From Pseudomonas sp. P7548 (GTDB taxonomy: Bacteria; Pseudomonadota; Gammaproteobacteria; Pseudomonadales; Pseudomonadaceae): 57,292 bases of DNA. This document shows, piece after piece, positions 25,626 through 33,696 of the stretch; the first letter of the stretch is position 1; each line of letters begins with the position of its first letter. The position numbers and the translations under genes were made by a program. The stretch lies in assembly GCF_013386585.1 (NCBI RefSeq), contig NZ_JACARO010000085.1, positions 1 through 57,292 on the forward strand. The letters run 5' to 3'. The notes under the pieces are model-generated. The model saw only the letters and a list, made by a program, of their open reading frames with translations, was not told the DNA's origin and made no database searches.

Positions 25626-27314
25626 ATGCAACCTGATTTCTGGAATGACAAACGCGCGGCGGGCGTTCCCAATGACATCGACCTGACGTCCTACAAGTCA
25701 GTGATCGAAGTGTTCGAGCGTTCCTGCAAGGCCTTTGCCGACCGTCCGGCATTCAGCAACATGGGCATCACCCTGACCTACGCCGAGCTTGAGCGCCAGA
25801 GTGCGGCGTTCGCCGGTTACCTGCAGCAGCACACCGACCTCAAGCCCGGCGAGCGCATCGCGGTGCAGATGCCCAACGTGCTGCATTACCCAATTGCCGT
25901 GTTCGGTGCCTTGCGCGCCGGGCTGATCGTGGTCAACACCAACCCGCTGTACACCCCACGGGAGATGCGCCATCAGTTCAAGGATGCCGGCGTGCGTGCG
26001 CTGGTCTACCTCAACCTGTTCGGCTCGCGGGTGCAGGAAGTCTGCGCCGACACCGAGATCGACTACCTGATCGAAGCCAAGATGGGCGACTTCATGCCTG
26101 CCGCCAAAGGCTGGCTGATCAACACCGTGGTCGACAAGGTGAAGAAGATGGTGCCGGCCTACAGCCTGCCACGGGCCGTGTCGTTCAAGCGTGCGCTGCG
26201 CATGGGCGCGGGCCTGGGCGTGACTCGCCATCCGGTGACGCTGGATGACATCGCCGTGCTGCAATACACCGGGGGCACCACCGGCCTGGCCAAGGGCGCG
26301 ATGCTCACCCATGGCAACCTGGTGGCCAACATGCAGCAGGTGCGGGCGTGCATGTCCCAGGTCTCTGACGACGGCCAGCCGCTGGTGCGGGAAGGGCAGG
26401 AGGTGATGATCGCGCCGCTGCCGCTGTACCACATCTATGCATTCACGGCGAACTGCATGTGCATGATGGTGACCGGCAACCACAACGTGCTGATCACCAA
26501 CCCGCGGGACATCGGTGGCTTCATCAAGGAGCTGAAGAAGTGGCGGTTCTCCTGCCTGCTGGGCTTGAACACGTTGTTTGTGGCGCTGATGGACCACCCG
26601 GACTTCAAGACCCTGGATTTCTCTCACCTGAAGATCACCAACTCCGGTGGCACCGCACTGGTCAAGGCCACGGCCGAGCGCTGGAAGGCACTCACCGGCT
26701 GTTCCATCGGCGAAGGCTACGGCCTCACGGAGACCTCGCCCGTGGCGAGCACCAACCCGTATGGCAGCAGGTCGCGACTGGGCACCGTGGGCATTCCGGT
26801 GCCGGGCACGGCGATGAAGGTCATCGATGATGAAGGCCGCGAATTGCCGTTGGGCGAGCGGGGCGAGTTGTGCATCAAGGGCCCGCAGGTGATGAAAGGT
26901 TACTGGCAGCAACCGGTCGCCACCGCCGAGACCCTGGACGCCGAGGGTTGGCTCAAGACCGGCGACATCGCGGTGATCGACACTGATGGCTTTGTGAGCA
27001 TCGTCGACCGCAAGAAAGACCTGATCATCGTTTCGGGCTTCAACGTGTACCCCAACGAGATCGAAGACGTGGTGATGGCGCACCCGGCCGTGGCCAACTG
27101 CGCAGTGATCGGCGTGCCGGATGAACGCACTGGCGAAGCGGTCAAACTGTTTGTGGTGGCGCGCACCCAAGGGGTGAGCCTTGAAGAGTTGAAGGCGTAC
27201 TGCAAGGCCAACTTCACGGGGTACAAAGTGCCTAAACACATCGTGTTGCGCGAGTCGTTGCCGATGACGCCGGTGGGGAAAATTCTGCGACGTGAGCTTC
27301 GCGACATCGCTTGA
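25626..27314 (+). CDS. fadD2: Long-chain-fatty-acid-CoA ligase (first copy)
   Basis: A 562-aa adenylate-forming enzyme that activates fatty acids to acyl-CoA. The P-loop-like motif YTGGTTGLAKGAMLTH is near residue 215, the YGLTETSP motif near 365, and the C-terminal DGWLKTGD-like EGWLKTGDIAVID with the KVPKHI hinge and catalytic Lys in GKILRREL. The frame runs upstream, but the ATG at 25626 has AGAGGA 9 bases before it and aligns with its paralogue. It is divergent from the hydrolase gene. It corresponds to fadD2 of the P. aeruginosa fadD2-fadD1 order. Confidence 0.92.
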   Translation: MQPDFWNDKRAAGVPNDIDLTSYKSVIEVFERSCKAFADRPAFSNMGITLTYAELERQSAAFAGYLQQHTDLKPGERIAVQMPNVLHYPIAVFGALRAGLIVVNTNPLYTPREMRHQFKDAGVRALVYLNLFGSRVQEVCADTEIDYLIEAKMGDFMPAAKGWLINTVVDKVKKMVPAYSLPRAVSFKRALRMGAGLGVTRHPVTLDDIAVLQYTGGTTGLAKGAMLTHGNLVANMQQVRACMSQVSDDGQPLVREGQEVMIAPLPLYHIYAFTANCMCMMVTGNHNVLITNPRDIGGFIKELKKWRFSCLLGLNTLFVALMDHPDFKTLDFSHLKITNSGGTALVKATAERWKALTGCSIGEGYGLTETSPVASTNPYGSRSRLGTVGIPVPGTAMKVIDDEGRELPLGERGELCIKGPQVMKGYWQQPVATAETLDAEGWLKTGDIAVIDTDGFVSIVDRKKDLIIVSGFNVYPNEIEDVVMAHPAVANCAVIGVPDERTGEAVKLFVVARTQGVSLEELKAYCKANFTGYKVPKHIVLRESLPMTPVGKILRRELRDIA

Positions 27315-27332
27315 TTTGAAATAGGGTAAAAA

Positions 27333-27425
27333 TTGTGGGAGCTGGCTTGCCTGCGATGGCGGTGTATCAGTCACAGGATGTATTGACTGACAGACCGCCA
27401 TCGCAGGCAAGCCAGCTCCCACATT
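27333..27425. repeat. REPIN
   Basis: TTGTGGGAGCTGGCTTGCCT and AGGCAAGCCAGCTCCCACA face each other, with CGATGGCGG/CCGCCATCG inner arms. It lies between fadD2 and fadD1. Confidence 0.9.
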
Positions 27426-27706
27426 GTTATTTGTTGATCTGTAAAGCCCATTCCAGAGCCTTTTCCTGGGGGATTCTGCCCTGGTTTAAAGTGTGACCAA
27501 ATATTGTAGGACAGTCGTGATTATGACTGTAGGGCCCTCCTTTGGCTCTAGGCGGCCCTTGGCAAAGCTGCTACTCTCGGCGCGCTTTGTGACGTCTAGG
27601 CCTGCTTGAAAGCGCCAGATTCACCTAAAAAAACATACACCAATAATAATCGCATCAAATGCGATGATGAATTCGCGTCGCTGACGTCGCTGAGGAGTGG
27701 GCTTCC
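27426..27706 (+). promoter_or_regulatory. fadD1 leader with two palindromes
   Basis: About 280 bp without a gene. It holds an exact inverted repeat ACAGTC-N8-GACTGT (27511-27530), a second TCGCAT-CAA-ATGCGA (27650-27664) and, just before the ribosome site, a tandem GTCGCTGA. The ribosome site GAGGAG is about 10 bases before the fadD1 start. The palindromes look like operator sites or RNA hairpins, and no known fatty-acid operator fits well. Confidence 0.45.
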
Positions 27707-29398
27707 ATGAACGAAGACTTTTGGAAGGATAAGTACCCCGCCGGGATTGCTGCAGACATCAATCCAGACGAGTATCCGAATATTCAGGCGGTACTGAAGC
27801 AGTCCTGCCAGCGCTTCGCCAACAAACCGGCTTTCAGCAACCTGGGCAAGACCATCACCTACGGTGAGTTGTACGAATTGTCCGGCGCCTTCGCCGCGTA
27901 CCTGCAACAGCACACCGACTTGAAGCCCGGTGATCGCATCGCCGTGCAACTGCCCAACGTCCTGCAATACCCGGTCGCTGTGTTCGGTGCCATCCGTGCC
28001 GGTCTGATCGTGGTCAACACCAACCCGCTGTACACCGCGCGGGAAATGGAACACCAATTCAACGACTCCGGCGCCAAGGCCCTGGTGTGCCTGGCCAACA
28101 TGGCCCACCTGGCGGAAAAGGTCGTGCCCAAGACCTCCGTCAAGCACGTGATCGTCACCGAAGTCGCCGACCTGTTGCCGCCGCTCAAGCGCCTGCTGAT
28201 CAACAGCGTCATCAAGTACGTGAAGAAGATGGTCCCGGCCTACCACCTGCCGAAGGCGATCAAGTTCAACGACGTGCTGGCCAAGGGGCACGGCCAACCG
28301 GTCAGCGATGCCAGCCCGGCCAGCAGCGATGTGGCCGTGTTGCAATACACCGGTGGCACCACCGGCGTGGCCAAGGGCGCGATGCTTACCCATCGCAACC
28401 TCGTCGCCAACATGTTGCAGTGCAAGGCGCTGATGGGCTCCAACCTCAACGAGGGCTGCGAGATCCTGATCACGCCGCTGCCGCTGTACCACATCTATGC
28501 GTTCACCTTTCATTGCATGGCGATGATGCTGATCGGCAACCACAACATCCTGATCAGCAACCCGCGCGACCTGCCGGCGATGGTCAAGGAACTGTCCAAG
28601 TGGAAGTTCAGCGGCTTTGTCGGCCTGAACACCCTGTTCGTGGCGCTGTGCAACAACGAGGCGTTCCGCAAGCTGGATTTCTCGGCATTGAAAGTCACCC
28701 TGTCTGGCGGCATGGCCCTGCAACTGGCAGCCGCCGAGCGCTGGAAAGACGTGACCGGCTGCGGCATCTGCGAAGGTTACGGCATGACCGAGACCAGCCC
28801 GGTGGCCACCGTCAACCCGATCCAGTACACCCAGATCGGCACCATCGGCATTCCTGTGCCGTCGACCCTGTGCAAGGTCATTGCCGACGACGGCAGCGAG
28901 TTGCCTTTGGGCGAGATCGGCGAGCTGTGCATCAAGGGCCCGCAGGTGATGAAGGGCTACTGGCAGCGTGAAGACGCCACCGCCGAAATTCTCGACAGTG
29001 AAGGCTGGTTGAAGACCGGTGATATCGCGCTTATCCAGCAAGACGGCTACATGCGCATTGTCGACCGCAAGAAGGACATGATCCTGGTCTCCGGTTTCAA
29101 CGTGTACCCCAACGAACTGGAAGACGTGCTGGCTGGCCTGCCGGGCGTGCTGCAATGCGCGGCCATCGGTGTGCCGGACGAGAAGTCCGGGGAACACATC
29201 AAGATCTTCATCGTGGTCAAGCCGGGCGCGACGCTCACCAAGGACCAGGTGATGGAGCACATGCGCGCCAACCTCACCGGTTACAAAGTGCCGAAAGCCG
29301 TGGAATTCCGCGATGCATTGCCGACCACCAACGTGGGCAAGATCCTGCGCCGTGAGTTGCGTGATGAAGAGCTGAAGAAGCTCGGCCTTAAAAAGTAA
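27707..29398 (+). CDS. fadD1: Long-chain-fatty-acid-CoA ligase (second copy)
   Basis: A 563-aa acyl-CoA synthetase, close paralogue of the preceding gene. It carries YTGGTTGVAKGAMLTH near residue 211, GYGMTETSPVA near 360, EGWLKTGDIALI and the C-terminal GKILRRELRDEELKK. In P. aeruginosa FadD1 prefers longer-chain fatty acids and FadD2 shorter ones. It has its own 280-bp leader and a strong terminator, so it can be expressed apart from fadD2. Confidence 0.93.
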   Translation: MNEDFWKDKYPAGIAADINPDEYPNIQAVLKQSCQRFANKPAFSNLGKTITYGELYELSGAFAAYLQQHTDLKPGDRIAVQLPNVLQYPVAVFGAIRAGLIVVNTNPLYTAREMEHQFNDSGAKALVCLANMAHLAEKVVPKTSVKHVIVTEVADLLPPLKRLLINSVIKYVKKMVPAYHLPKAIKFNDVLAKGHGQPVSDASPASSDVAVLQYTGGTTGVAKGAMLTHRNLVANMLQCKALMGSNLNEGCEILITPLPLYHIYAFTFHCMAMMLIGNHNILISNPRDLPAMVKELSKWKFSGFVGLNTLFVALCNNEAFRKLDFSALKVTLSGGMALQLAAAERWKDVTGCGICEGYGMTETSPVATVNPIQYTQIGTIGIPVPSTLCKVIADDGSELPLGEIGELCIKGPQVMKGYWQREDATAEILDSEGWLKTGDIALIQQDGYMRIVDRKKDMILVSGFNVYPNELEDVLAGLPGVLQCAAIGVPDEKSGEHIKIFIVVKPGATLTKDQVMEHMRANLTGYKVPKAVEFRDALPTTNVGKILRRELRDEELKKLGLKK

Positions 29399-29401
29399 CC
29401 C

Positions 29402-29432
29402 CTAAAAAACCCCGCTGATGCGGGGTTTTTTA
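29402..29432. terminator. Terminator of fadD1
   Basis: CCCCGC pairs with GCGGGG over a TGAT loop, with six A before and six T after, so it can act on both strands. Confidence 0.93.
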
Positions 29433-29473
29433 TGGCCTGCTGATTCCCATGATTGGATTGGAATGCAATCCCA

Positions 29474-29562
29474 TGTGGGAGCTGGCTTGCCTGCGATTGC
29501 GATTCTTCAGTCACTGTTGGGCTGGCTGGTACACCGCTATCGCAGGCAAGCCAGCTCCCACC
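29474..29562. repeat. REPIN
   Basis: TGTGGGAGCTGGCTTGCCTG faces CAGGCAAGCCAGCTCCCA between the fadD1 terminator and the next minus-strand gene. Confidence 0.88.
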
Positions 29563-29579
29563 GTTTTTTGACCGAGTTT

Positions 29580-29957
29580 TTACAGGGAAAATTGCGCGAA
29601 GCTGATGCCCGCGCCAGCCGGGCGTACGTCCTTGAGGAACGAATCCTTGTCCGCGCTCAGCTCCAGGGTGATCTCCGGTTTGCGCTTGCCCGCATTGCGC
29701 ACCACAAGGCCTTCGAGCTTCTCGCGCAGGAACACCGTCGGCACCTTCAGGTGCAGCAACTGGTCGGTCTCGGCGTTGTGCATCAACAGATGGATCCACT
29801 CGTACTGGCCGATCGCAATGCGGCCCACCGGCAGGTCAAACCACCAGATGTTGCGCTTGCGGTCCAGGTCGGTGAAATGGCAGTTGTTGACGCCGAGTAC
29901 GGCACCGCCCAGTTCGGTGTTTCTGCGGGCGATGGCCTGTGCTTTATTGAGTTTCAT
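29580..29957 (-). CDS. Conserved hypothetical protein
   Basis: A 125-aa soluble protein I cannot place in a named family. It begins MKLNKAQAIARRN and has an aromatic-rich IWWFDLPVGRI segment, an EWIHLLMH segment and a basic VRNAGKRKPE turn, with many short beta-like strands. I chose the ATG at 29957 because GGAAGG lies just upstream. It stands alone, between a REPIN and the csbD-like gene. Confidence 0.7.
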   Translation of the reverse strand: MKLNKAQAIARRNTELGGAVLGVNNCHFTDLDRKRNIWWFDLPVGRIAIGQYEWIHLLMHNAETDQLLHLKVPTVFLREKLEGLVVRNAGKRKPEITLELSADKDSFLKDVRPAGAGISFAQFSL

Positions 29958-30156
29958 AACCTTCCTACGGGATCTGTTATTCAGCGTTATAGCCTGAATG
30001 TGCCGGGCATTCTCGTGGGTTGGCTGCAAAACATAAAGCCAAACCTGCGGCTGGCGATGAAATGCCCCCTGAAAATAATTGAAACTCTGCCGAACGGCCT
30101 CGGGTCAATCTCTAGGTAATGACCAAAACCCTTGATTGTTCTTCTGGAGAAATACC

Positions 30157-30342
30157 ATGGGCAGCACAGCGGATAAGGCAAAAGGTTTGAAAGACGAAGC
30201 CGTCGGCAACATCAAGCAAGGCGTCGGCAAGGTCACCGGCAACGACAAACTGCGCGCTGAAGGCGTGGTGCAGGAAAAGAAAGGCCAAGTCGAAAAAGCG
30301 ATTGGCGACACCAAGGACGCTGTAAAAAAAGCCACCAAATAA
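30157..30342 (+). CDS. CsbD-like stress protein
   Basis: A 61-aa highly charged protein of the CsbD family. KAKGLKDEAVGNIKQGVGKVTGN is the family core and the rest is Lys/Glu-rich. CsbD-like proteins are induced by general or envelope stress in many bacteria; their biochemical role is unknown. Start chosen from the TGGAGAA site 8 bases upstream. A terminator follows. Confidence 0.88.
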   Translation: MGSTADKAKGLKDEAVGNIKQGVGKVTGNDKLRAEGVVQEKKGQVEKAIGDTKDAVKKATK

Positions 30343-30363
30343 GTGTGCTTTCAAGCAGCCCGA

Positions 30364-30389
30364 ACGGCCATCCACGGATGGCCGTTTTT
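30364..30389 (+). terminator. Terminator of csbD-like gene
   Basis: ACGGCCATCC pairs with GGATGGCCGT with a 2-base gap and is followed by a T run. Confidence 0.88.
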
Positions 30390-30512
30390 ATGTCATCTGT
30401 TGCCGCTAAAGTTTCGAAATTGTTTCAAGGTCGCCAAATAGGCTACCTTGATGTAGAAAACGGCCCCTGAGTCGCCCACGACCTCATCCTCTTTGCGGCG
30501 AAAGGAGACGCT

Positions 30513-31463
30513 ATGATTTTTCCGGTATTAGACGGCCTCAAGCTTCACAAGGTGCTGGTGCGCACCGTCAAAGAGTTCGTTGATGACGAGATGCCCACCT
30601 ACGCCTCGGCACTGGCCTACCAGATGCTGTTCTCCCTGTTTCCCTTCCTGCTGTTCCTGATTGCCCTGATCGGTTTCCTGCACCTGCCGGACTTCTTCAC
30701 CTGGCTGCGCATGCAGTCGGAGCTGGTATTGCCACCCCAGGCCCTGGAGCAGGTCAACCCGGTGATCGACCAGTTGCAGCAATCCAAGGGCGGCCTGCTC
30801 TCGGTGGGTATCGTCATCGCCCTGTGGACCGCCTCAGCGGGCGTGCGCCTGATGATGAGCGCGATGAACGCCGCCTACGATGTGGTCGAAGGCCGGCCGA
30901 TCTGGAAGCGCTTCCCGCTGTCGATCTTCTACACGGTCGGCATCGCCGGCATGTTGCTGGCCGCCGCCGCGCTGATGGTGCTGGGCCCGCAGGTGATGGA
31001 ATGGCTGGCCGGGCAGATCGGCATGCAGGAATTTGTCGTCACCCTGTGGACCATCCTGCGCTGGCCGTTGATCGTGATCTTGCTGATGTTCGCCGTGGCC
31101 CTGATGTACTACGTGATGCCCGACGTAAAACAGAAATTCCGCTTTATCACCCCAGGCTCGGTGCTGGCGGTGGTGGTGTGGATCATCGCTTCCCTGGGCT
31201 TTGGCTACTACGTCAAAACCTTCGCCGACTACAACGCCATGTATGGCAGTATCGGTGCGATCATCGTCCTGCTCCTGTACTTCTATATTTCTGCCGCCGT
31301 GCTGCTGCTCGGCGCGGAGATGAATGCCGTGATCGAACACATGTCGGTCGAAGGCAAGGACCCCGGCGAGAAGGATTTTGATGAGCACAGCGCCACGGAT
31401 GAAAAACAACACGTCTCAGGCCTCGGCCGTGACCACTCCAAGCCCACTACCGATGAAGTCTGA
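30513..31463 (+). CDS. YihY/BrkB-family inner-membrane protein
   Basis: A 316-aa protein with about six transmembrane segments. The N-terminal PTYASALAYQMLFSLFPFLLF and the central MSAMNAAYDVVEGRPIWKRF and LLYFYISAAVLLLGAEMNA are the family signature. Once mislabelled ribonuclease BN; its function is unknown, with envelope or transport roles proposed. A hydrophilic 45-residue C-terminal tail follows the last membrane segment. Its stop is 3 bp before the deformylase gene, so they share a transcript. Confidence 0.9.
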   Translation: MIFPVLDGLKLHKVLVRTVKEFVDDEMPTYASALAYQMLFSLFPFLLFLIALIGFLHLPDFFTWLRMQSELVLPPQALEQVNPVIDQLQQSKGGLLSVGIVIALWTASAGVRLMMSAMNAAYDVVEGRPIWKRFPLSIFYTVGIAGMLLAAAALMVLGPQVMEWLAGQIGMQEFVVTLWTILRWPLIVILLMFAVALMYYVMPDVKQKFRFITPGSVLAVVVWIIASLGFGYYVKTFADYNAMYGSIGAIIVLLLYFYISAAVLLLGAEMNAVIEHMSVEGKDPGEKDFDEHSATDEKQHVSGLGRDHSKPTTDEV

Positions 31464-31466
31464 TCG

Positions 31467-32006
31467 ATGATCCGTGAAATCCTGAAAATGGGCGACGAGC
31501 GCCTGCTGCGCATCGCGCCACCGGTCCCCCCGGAAATGTTCGACAGCCCCGAGCTGTGGCAATTGATCGATGACATGTTCCAGACCATGGAACACGTGGG
31601 CGGCGTCGGCCTGGCCGCACCGCAGATCGGTGTTGATTTACAGCTGGTGATCTTTGGTTTCGACGCCAGCGAGCGTTACCCGGACGCGCCTCCGGTGCCG
31701 CAGACTATCCTGATCAACCCATTGATCACGCCGCTGAGCCCGGTGCTGGAAGAGGGTTACGAAGGTTGCCTGTCCGTGCCGGGGCTGCGCGGCGCCGTGA
31801 ACCGCTATCAGCAGATTCGCTACGAAGGCTTCGACCCCAAGGGCGAGCCGATTGTGCGCGTGGCCGACGGTTTTCATGCGCGGGTGGTGCAGCATGAGTG
31901 CGATCATCTGATCGGCCGGCTGTACCCGTCGCGGATCACCGACTTCAGCAAGTTCGGCTTTATCGAAGTGATGTTCCCCGACATGGACCCTACTGCCGAC
32001 GACTAG
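31467..32006 (+). CDS. def: Peptide deformylase (additional copy)
   Basis: A 179-aa metalloenzyme removing the formyl group from nascent proteins. All three family motifs are present: GVGLAAPQIG, EGCLSVPG (Cys metal ligand) and QHECDHLIG (two His ligands and the catalytic Glu). It is not next to fmt, where the main def gene normally lies, so it is probably a second deformylase. The residues PDAPPVPQT between motifs 1 and 2 form a slightly longer insert than usual. Confidence 0.92.
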   Translation: MIREILKMGDERLLRIAPPVPPEMFDSPELWQLIDDMFQTMEHVGGVGLAAPQIGVDLQLVIFGFDASERYPDAPPVPQTILINPLITPLSPVLEEGYEGCLSVPGLRGAVNRYQQIRYEGFDPKGEPIVRVADGFHARVVQHECDHLIGRLYPSRITDFSKFGFIEVMFPDMDPTADD

Positions 32007-32030
32007 CTTTCAGACCCAATGAGGTCAAAA

Positions 32031-32058
32031 TGTGGGAGCGAGCAAGCCCGCTCCCACA
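32031..32058. repeat. Collapsed REP hairpin
   Basis: TGTGGGAGCG and CGCTCCCACA are separated by only 8 bases, so the usual REPIN spacer is lost. Between converging genes; likely a bidirectional terminator. Confidence 0.85.
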
Positions 32059-32079
32059 TTGGTTTTGTGTTCAGTCTGA

Positions 32080-32898
32080 TTATTTGGCGGGTTTAACAAA
32101 CCGCAACGTCATCCGGTCCGACTCGCCAATCGCCACATACCTGGCCTTGTCCTGCTCACCCAACCGCAACGTCGGCGGCAAGGTCCACACGCCACCGGCA
32201 TAGTCCTTGGTGTCCTTCGGGTTGGCATTCACTTCGCTTTGCCCTGCCAGCTTGAACCCGGCATCGGTGGCCAGCTTCACCACCTGGGCGGTGGTCAGGT
32301 AACCGCTGTCCTTGATGGCTTCCAGGTCCGCCCCGTCCTTGGCCCGATGGTCTTCCACACCCAGCACGCCACCCGGCTTCAGCACCTGATAGAACGCACT
32401 GAAGGTGGCTGGCGCGGTGCCGGCTTCTACCCAGTTATGCACATTGCGAAAGGTCAGCACGGCATCGGCCGACGCCGGCTTGCCGAACACCGGCGCCTTG
32501 GGATCGAACTCCACCACTTGGGCCTTGGCGTACTGCGCCGGGGCGGCGGCGAATTTCTTCTTCAGGTTCTCTTCGGACGTACGCGCATAGGTGCTGACGC
32601 TCGCCGCCTGCACGGCGGCGATGTAATGCCCGTGGTCCTTGAGCAGCGGCGCCAGCACTTCGCTGTACCAACCGCCACCCGGGGTGATTTCGATCACCGT
32701 CTGCTTGGCGCCCAGGCCAAAGAACTCCAGGGTCTGCTGCGGGTGGCGATAACCGTCACGGGCGCTGTTGGCCGGGTCGCGCCAGGAACCGGCGAGCACG
32801 CTGGCGTATTGCTGGGCGCTGATCGGCGTATCGGCCGCGTGGCTCATGGCTGGGGCGAGGAGGGCGGTGAGGGAGAGGGCTGCAAGCGTCTTGTTCAT
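32080..32898 (-). CDS. Predicted exported SAM-dependent methyltransferase
   Basis: A 272-aa protein. The first 22 residues are a clear Sec signal peptide (Lys, then a Leu/Ala core, then SHA-AD). The mature part is a class I methyltransferase: VIEITPGGGWYSEVL near residue 70 is the SAM-binding motif I, and LKPGGVLGVEDHRA the post-motif region. Such exported homologues are known (COG4798 type as I recall), but the methyl donor in the periplasm and the substrate are unexplained. ATG 32898 has AGGA 5 bases before it. Confidence 0.8.
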   Translation of the reverse strand: MNKTLAALSLTALLAPAMSHAADTPISAQQYASVLAGSWRDPANSARDGYRHPQQTLEFFGLGAKQTVIEITPGGGWYSEVLAPLLKDHGHYIAAVQAASVSTYARTSEENLKKKFAAAPAQYAKAQVVEFDPKAPVFGKPASADAVLTFRNVHNWVEAGTAPATFSAFYQVLKPGGVLGVEDHRAKDGADLEAIKDSGYLTTAQVVKLATDAGFKLAGQSEVNANPKDTKDYAGGVWTLPPTLRLGEQDKARYVAIGESDRMTLRFVKPAK

Positions 32899-32957
32899 GA
32901 TCGTCCTGTATGGGGCCACTGTGCCGTCGAGGCTAGCATGGGCCCTCCACCAGCCGA

Positions 32958-33395
32958 TCACACATTATCGAAGGTCGACCTCACCAACGGTTCTAAGCCC
33001 ATGGCGATCATCGGCTTGTTGCGCTTGTAGCGCACCAGCCGTTCGCTCAAGGACTGAGGCAATAGCGTTTCCTGGCTGAACCCCATGCGCTGATAAAGCC
33101 CCTCAAGGTCCGGATGGCACAGCAGCCACACCGTGCCTTCACTCGACGCCACCGCTTGGCGGATCAAGCGCGCCGCCAGGCCCTGGCCGCGATAGGCGGG
33201 GGCCACGAACACACCGGTCAGCCACTGCCCGCCGACCACCGGGGTCAGGCACAGCCCGGCGACAATCTCGCCGTCTCGTGCCACCCACAAACGCCCGCCC
33301 TTGAGGGCTTTCATCGACGAGTCGTGGCTGCGATAAAACTTGTTCAGCAGCGGCCACAGCGGCTCTGCCAGCAGTTCCAGGGTCAATTCAGGCAT
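32958..33395 (-). CDS. GNAT-family N-acetyltransferase
   Basis: A 145-aa acetyltransferase. The acetyl-CoA-binding motif A reads VAPAYRGQGLAARLI near residues 64-78, and the C-terminal LYQRMGFSQE is typical of the fold. The substrate is unknown. The reading frame continues upstream; I chose the ATG at 33395 because it gives the usual N-terminus for this size class, though its ribosome site is weak. It lies upstream of the methyltransferase gene on the same strand, 59 bp away. Confidence 0.8.
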   Translation of the reverse strand: MPELTLELLAEPLWPLLNKFYRSHDSSMKALKGGRLWVARDGEIVAGLCLTPVVGGQWLTGVFVAPAYRGQGLAARLIRQAVASSEGTVWLLCHPDLEGLYQRMGFSQETLLPQSLSERLVRYKRNKPMIAMGLEPLVRSTFDNV

Positions 33396-33498
33396 GGTGT
33401 TCAAGTGGCGTGATGAAGGGGCGGGGATTATAAGCGCCTTCTGCCGCCCAATAGGTGGTATACCCAGTGCTACATCCCCTGCACGTGGAGTACGTATC

Positions 33499-33615
33499 AT
33501 GGCCAAAGGTATGGATTCAAAAAAAGCCGCGAAGAAGAAACCGGCCAAGACCGCCGATGAAAAACGCGCCGACAAGAAAGCCAAGAAATCCGAAACCGGC
33601 TTGTTCGGCCATTGA
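33499..33615 (+). CDS. Small Lys/Ala-rich basic protein
   Basis: A 38-aa protein with about 14 Lys, no aromatic residue except one Phe near the end, and the C-terminus ETGLFGH. A good ribosome site (GGAG, 9 bases before the ATG) supports expression. Composition suggests nucleic-acid or membrane binding, but no family is recognised. Its stop codon touches the shared promoter element of the desaturase operon. Confidence 0.6.
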   Translation: MAKGMDSKKAAKKKPAKTADEKRADKKAKKSETGLFGH

Positions 33616-33646
33616 GTTCCAAGCTTAGAACCAAATGATCTGCAAG
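33616..33646 (+). promoter_or_regulatory. Candidate ECF-sigma promoter before desaturase operon
   Basis: A 31-bp segment that matches 37106-37136 upstream of the TonB receptor at 25 of 31 positions without gaps. The core is AACCAAATGATCTGCAAG; both copies then run into TTTTCC and CCTCGCTG. AACC followed at about 16 bases by a pyrimidine-rich box resembles ECF-type -35/-10 spacing. It is probably the target of the sigma factor at 35536. Confidence 0.6.
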
Positions 33647-33696
33647 ATTTTCCGGCCTCGCTGCACAGAGCAGGAAACACCTGCTCTGAGCTGCCG

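Noticed and set aside
30061..30120. AlgU/sigma-E promoter before the csbD-like gene (GAAACT ... TCAA)
   Set aside because: Spacing of 18 bases and a poor -10 box; not convincing.
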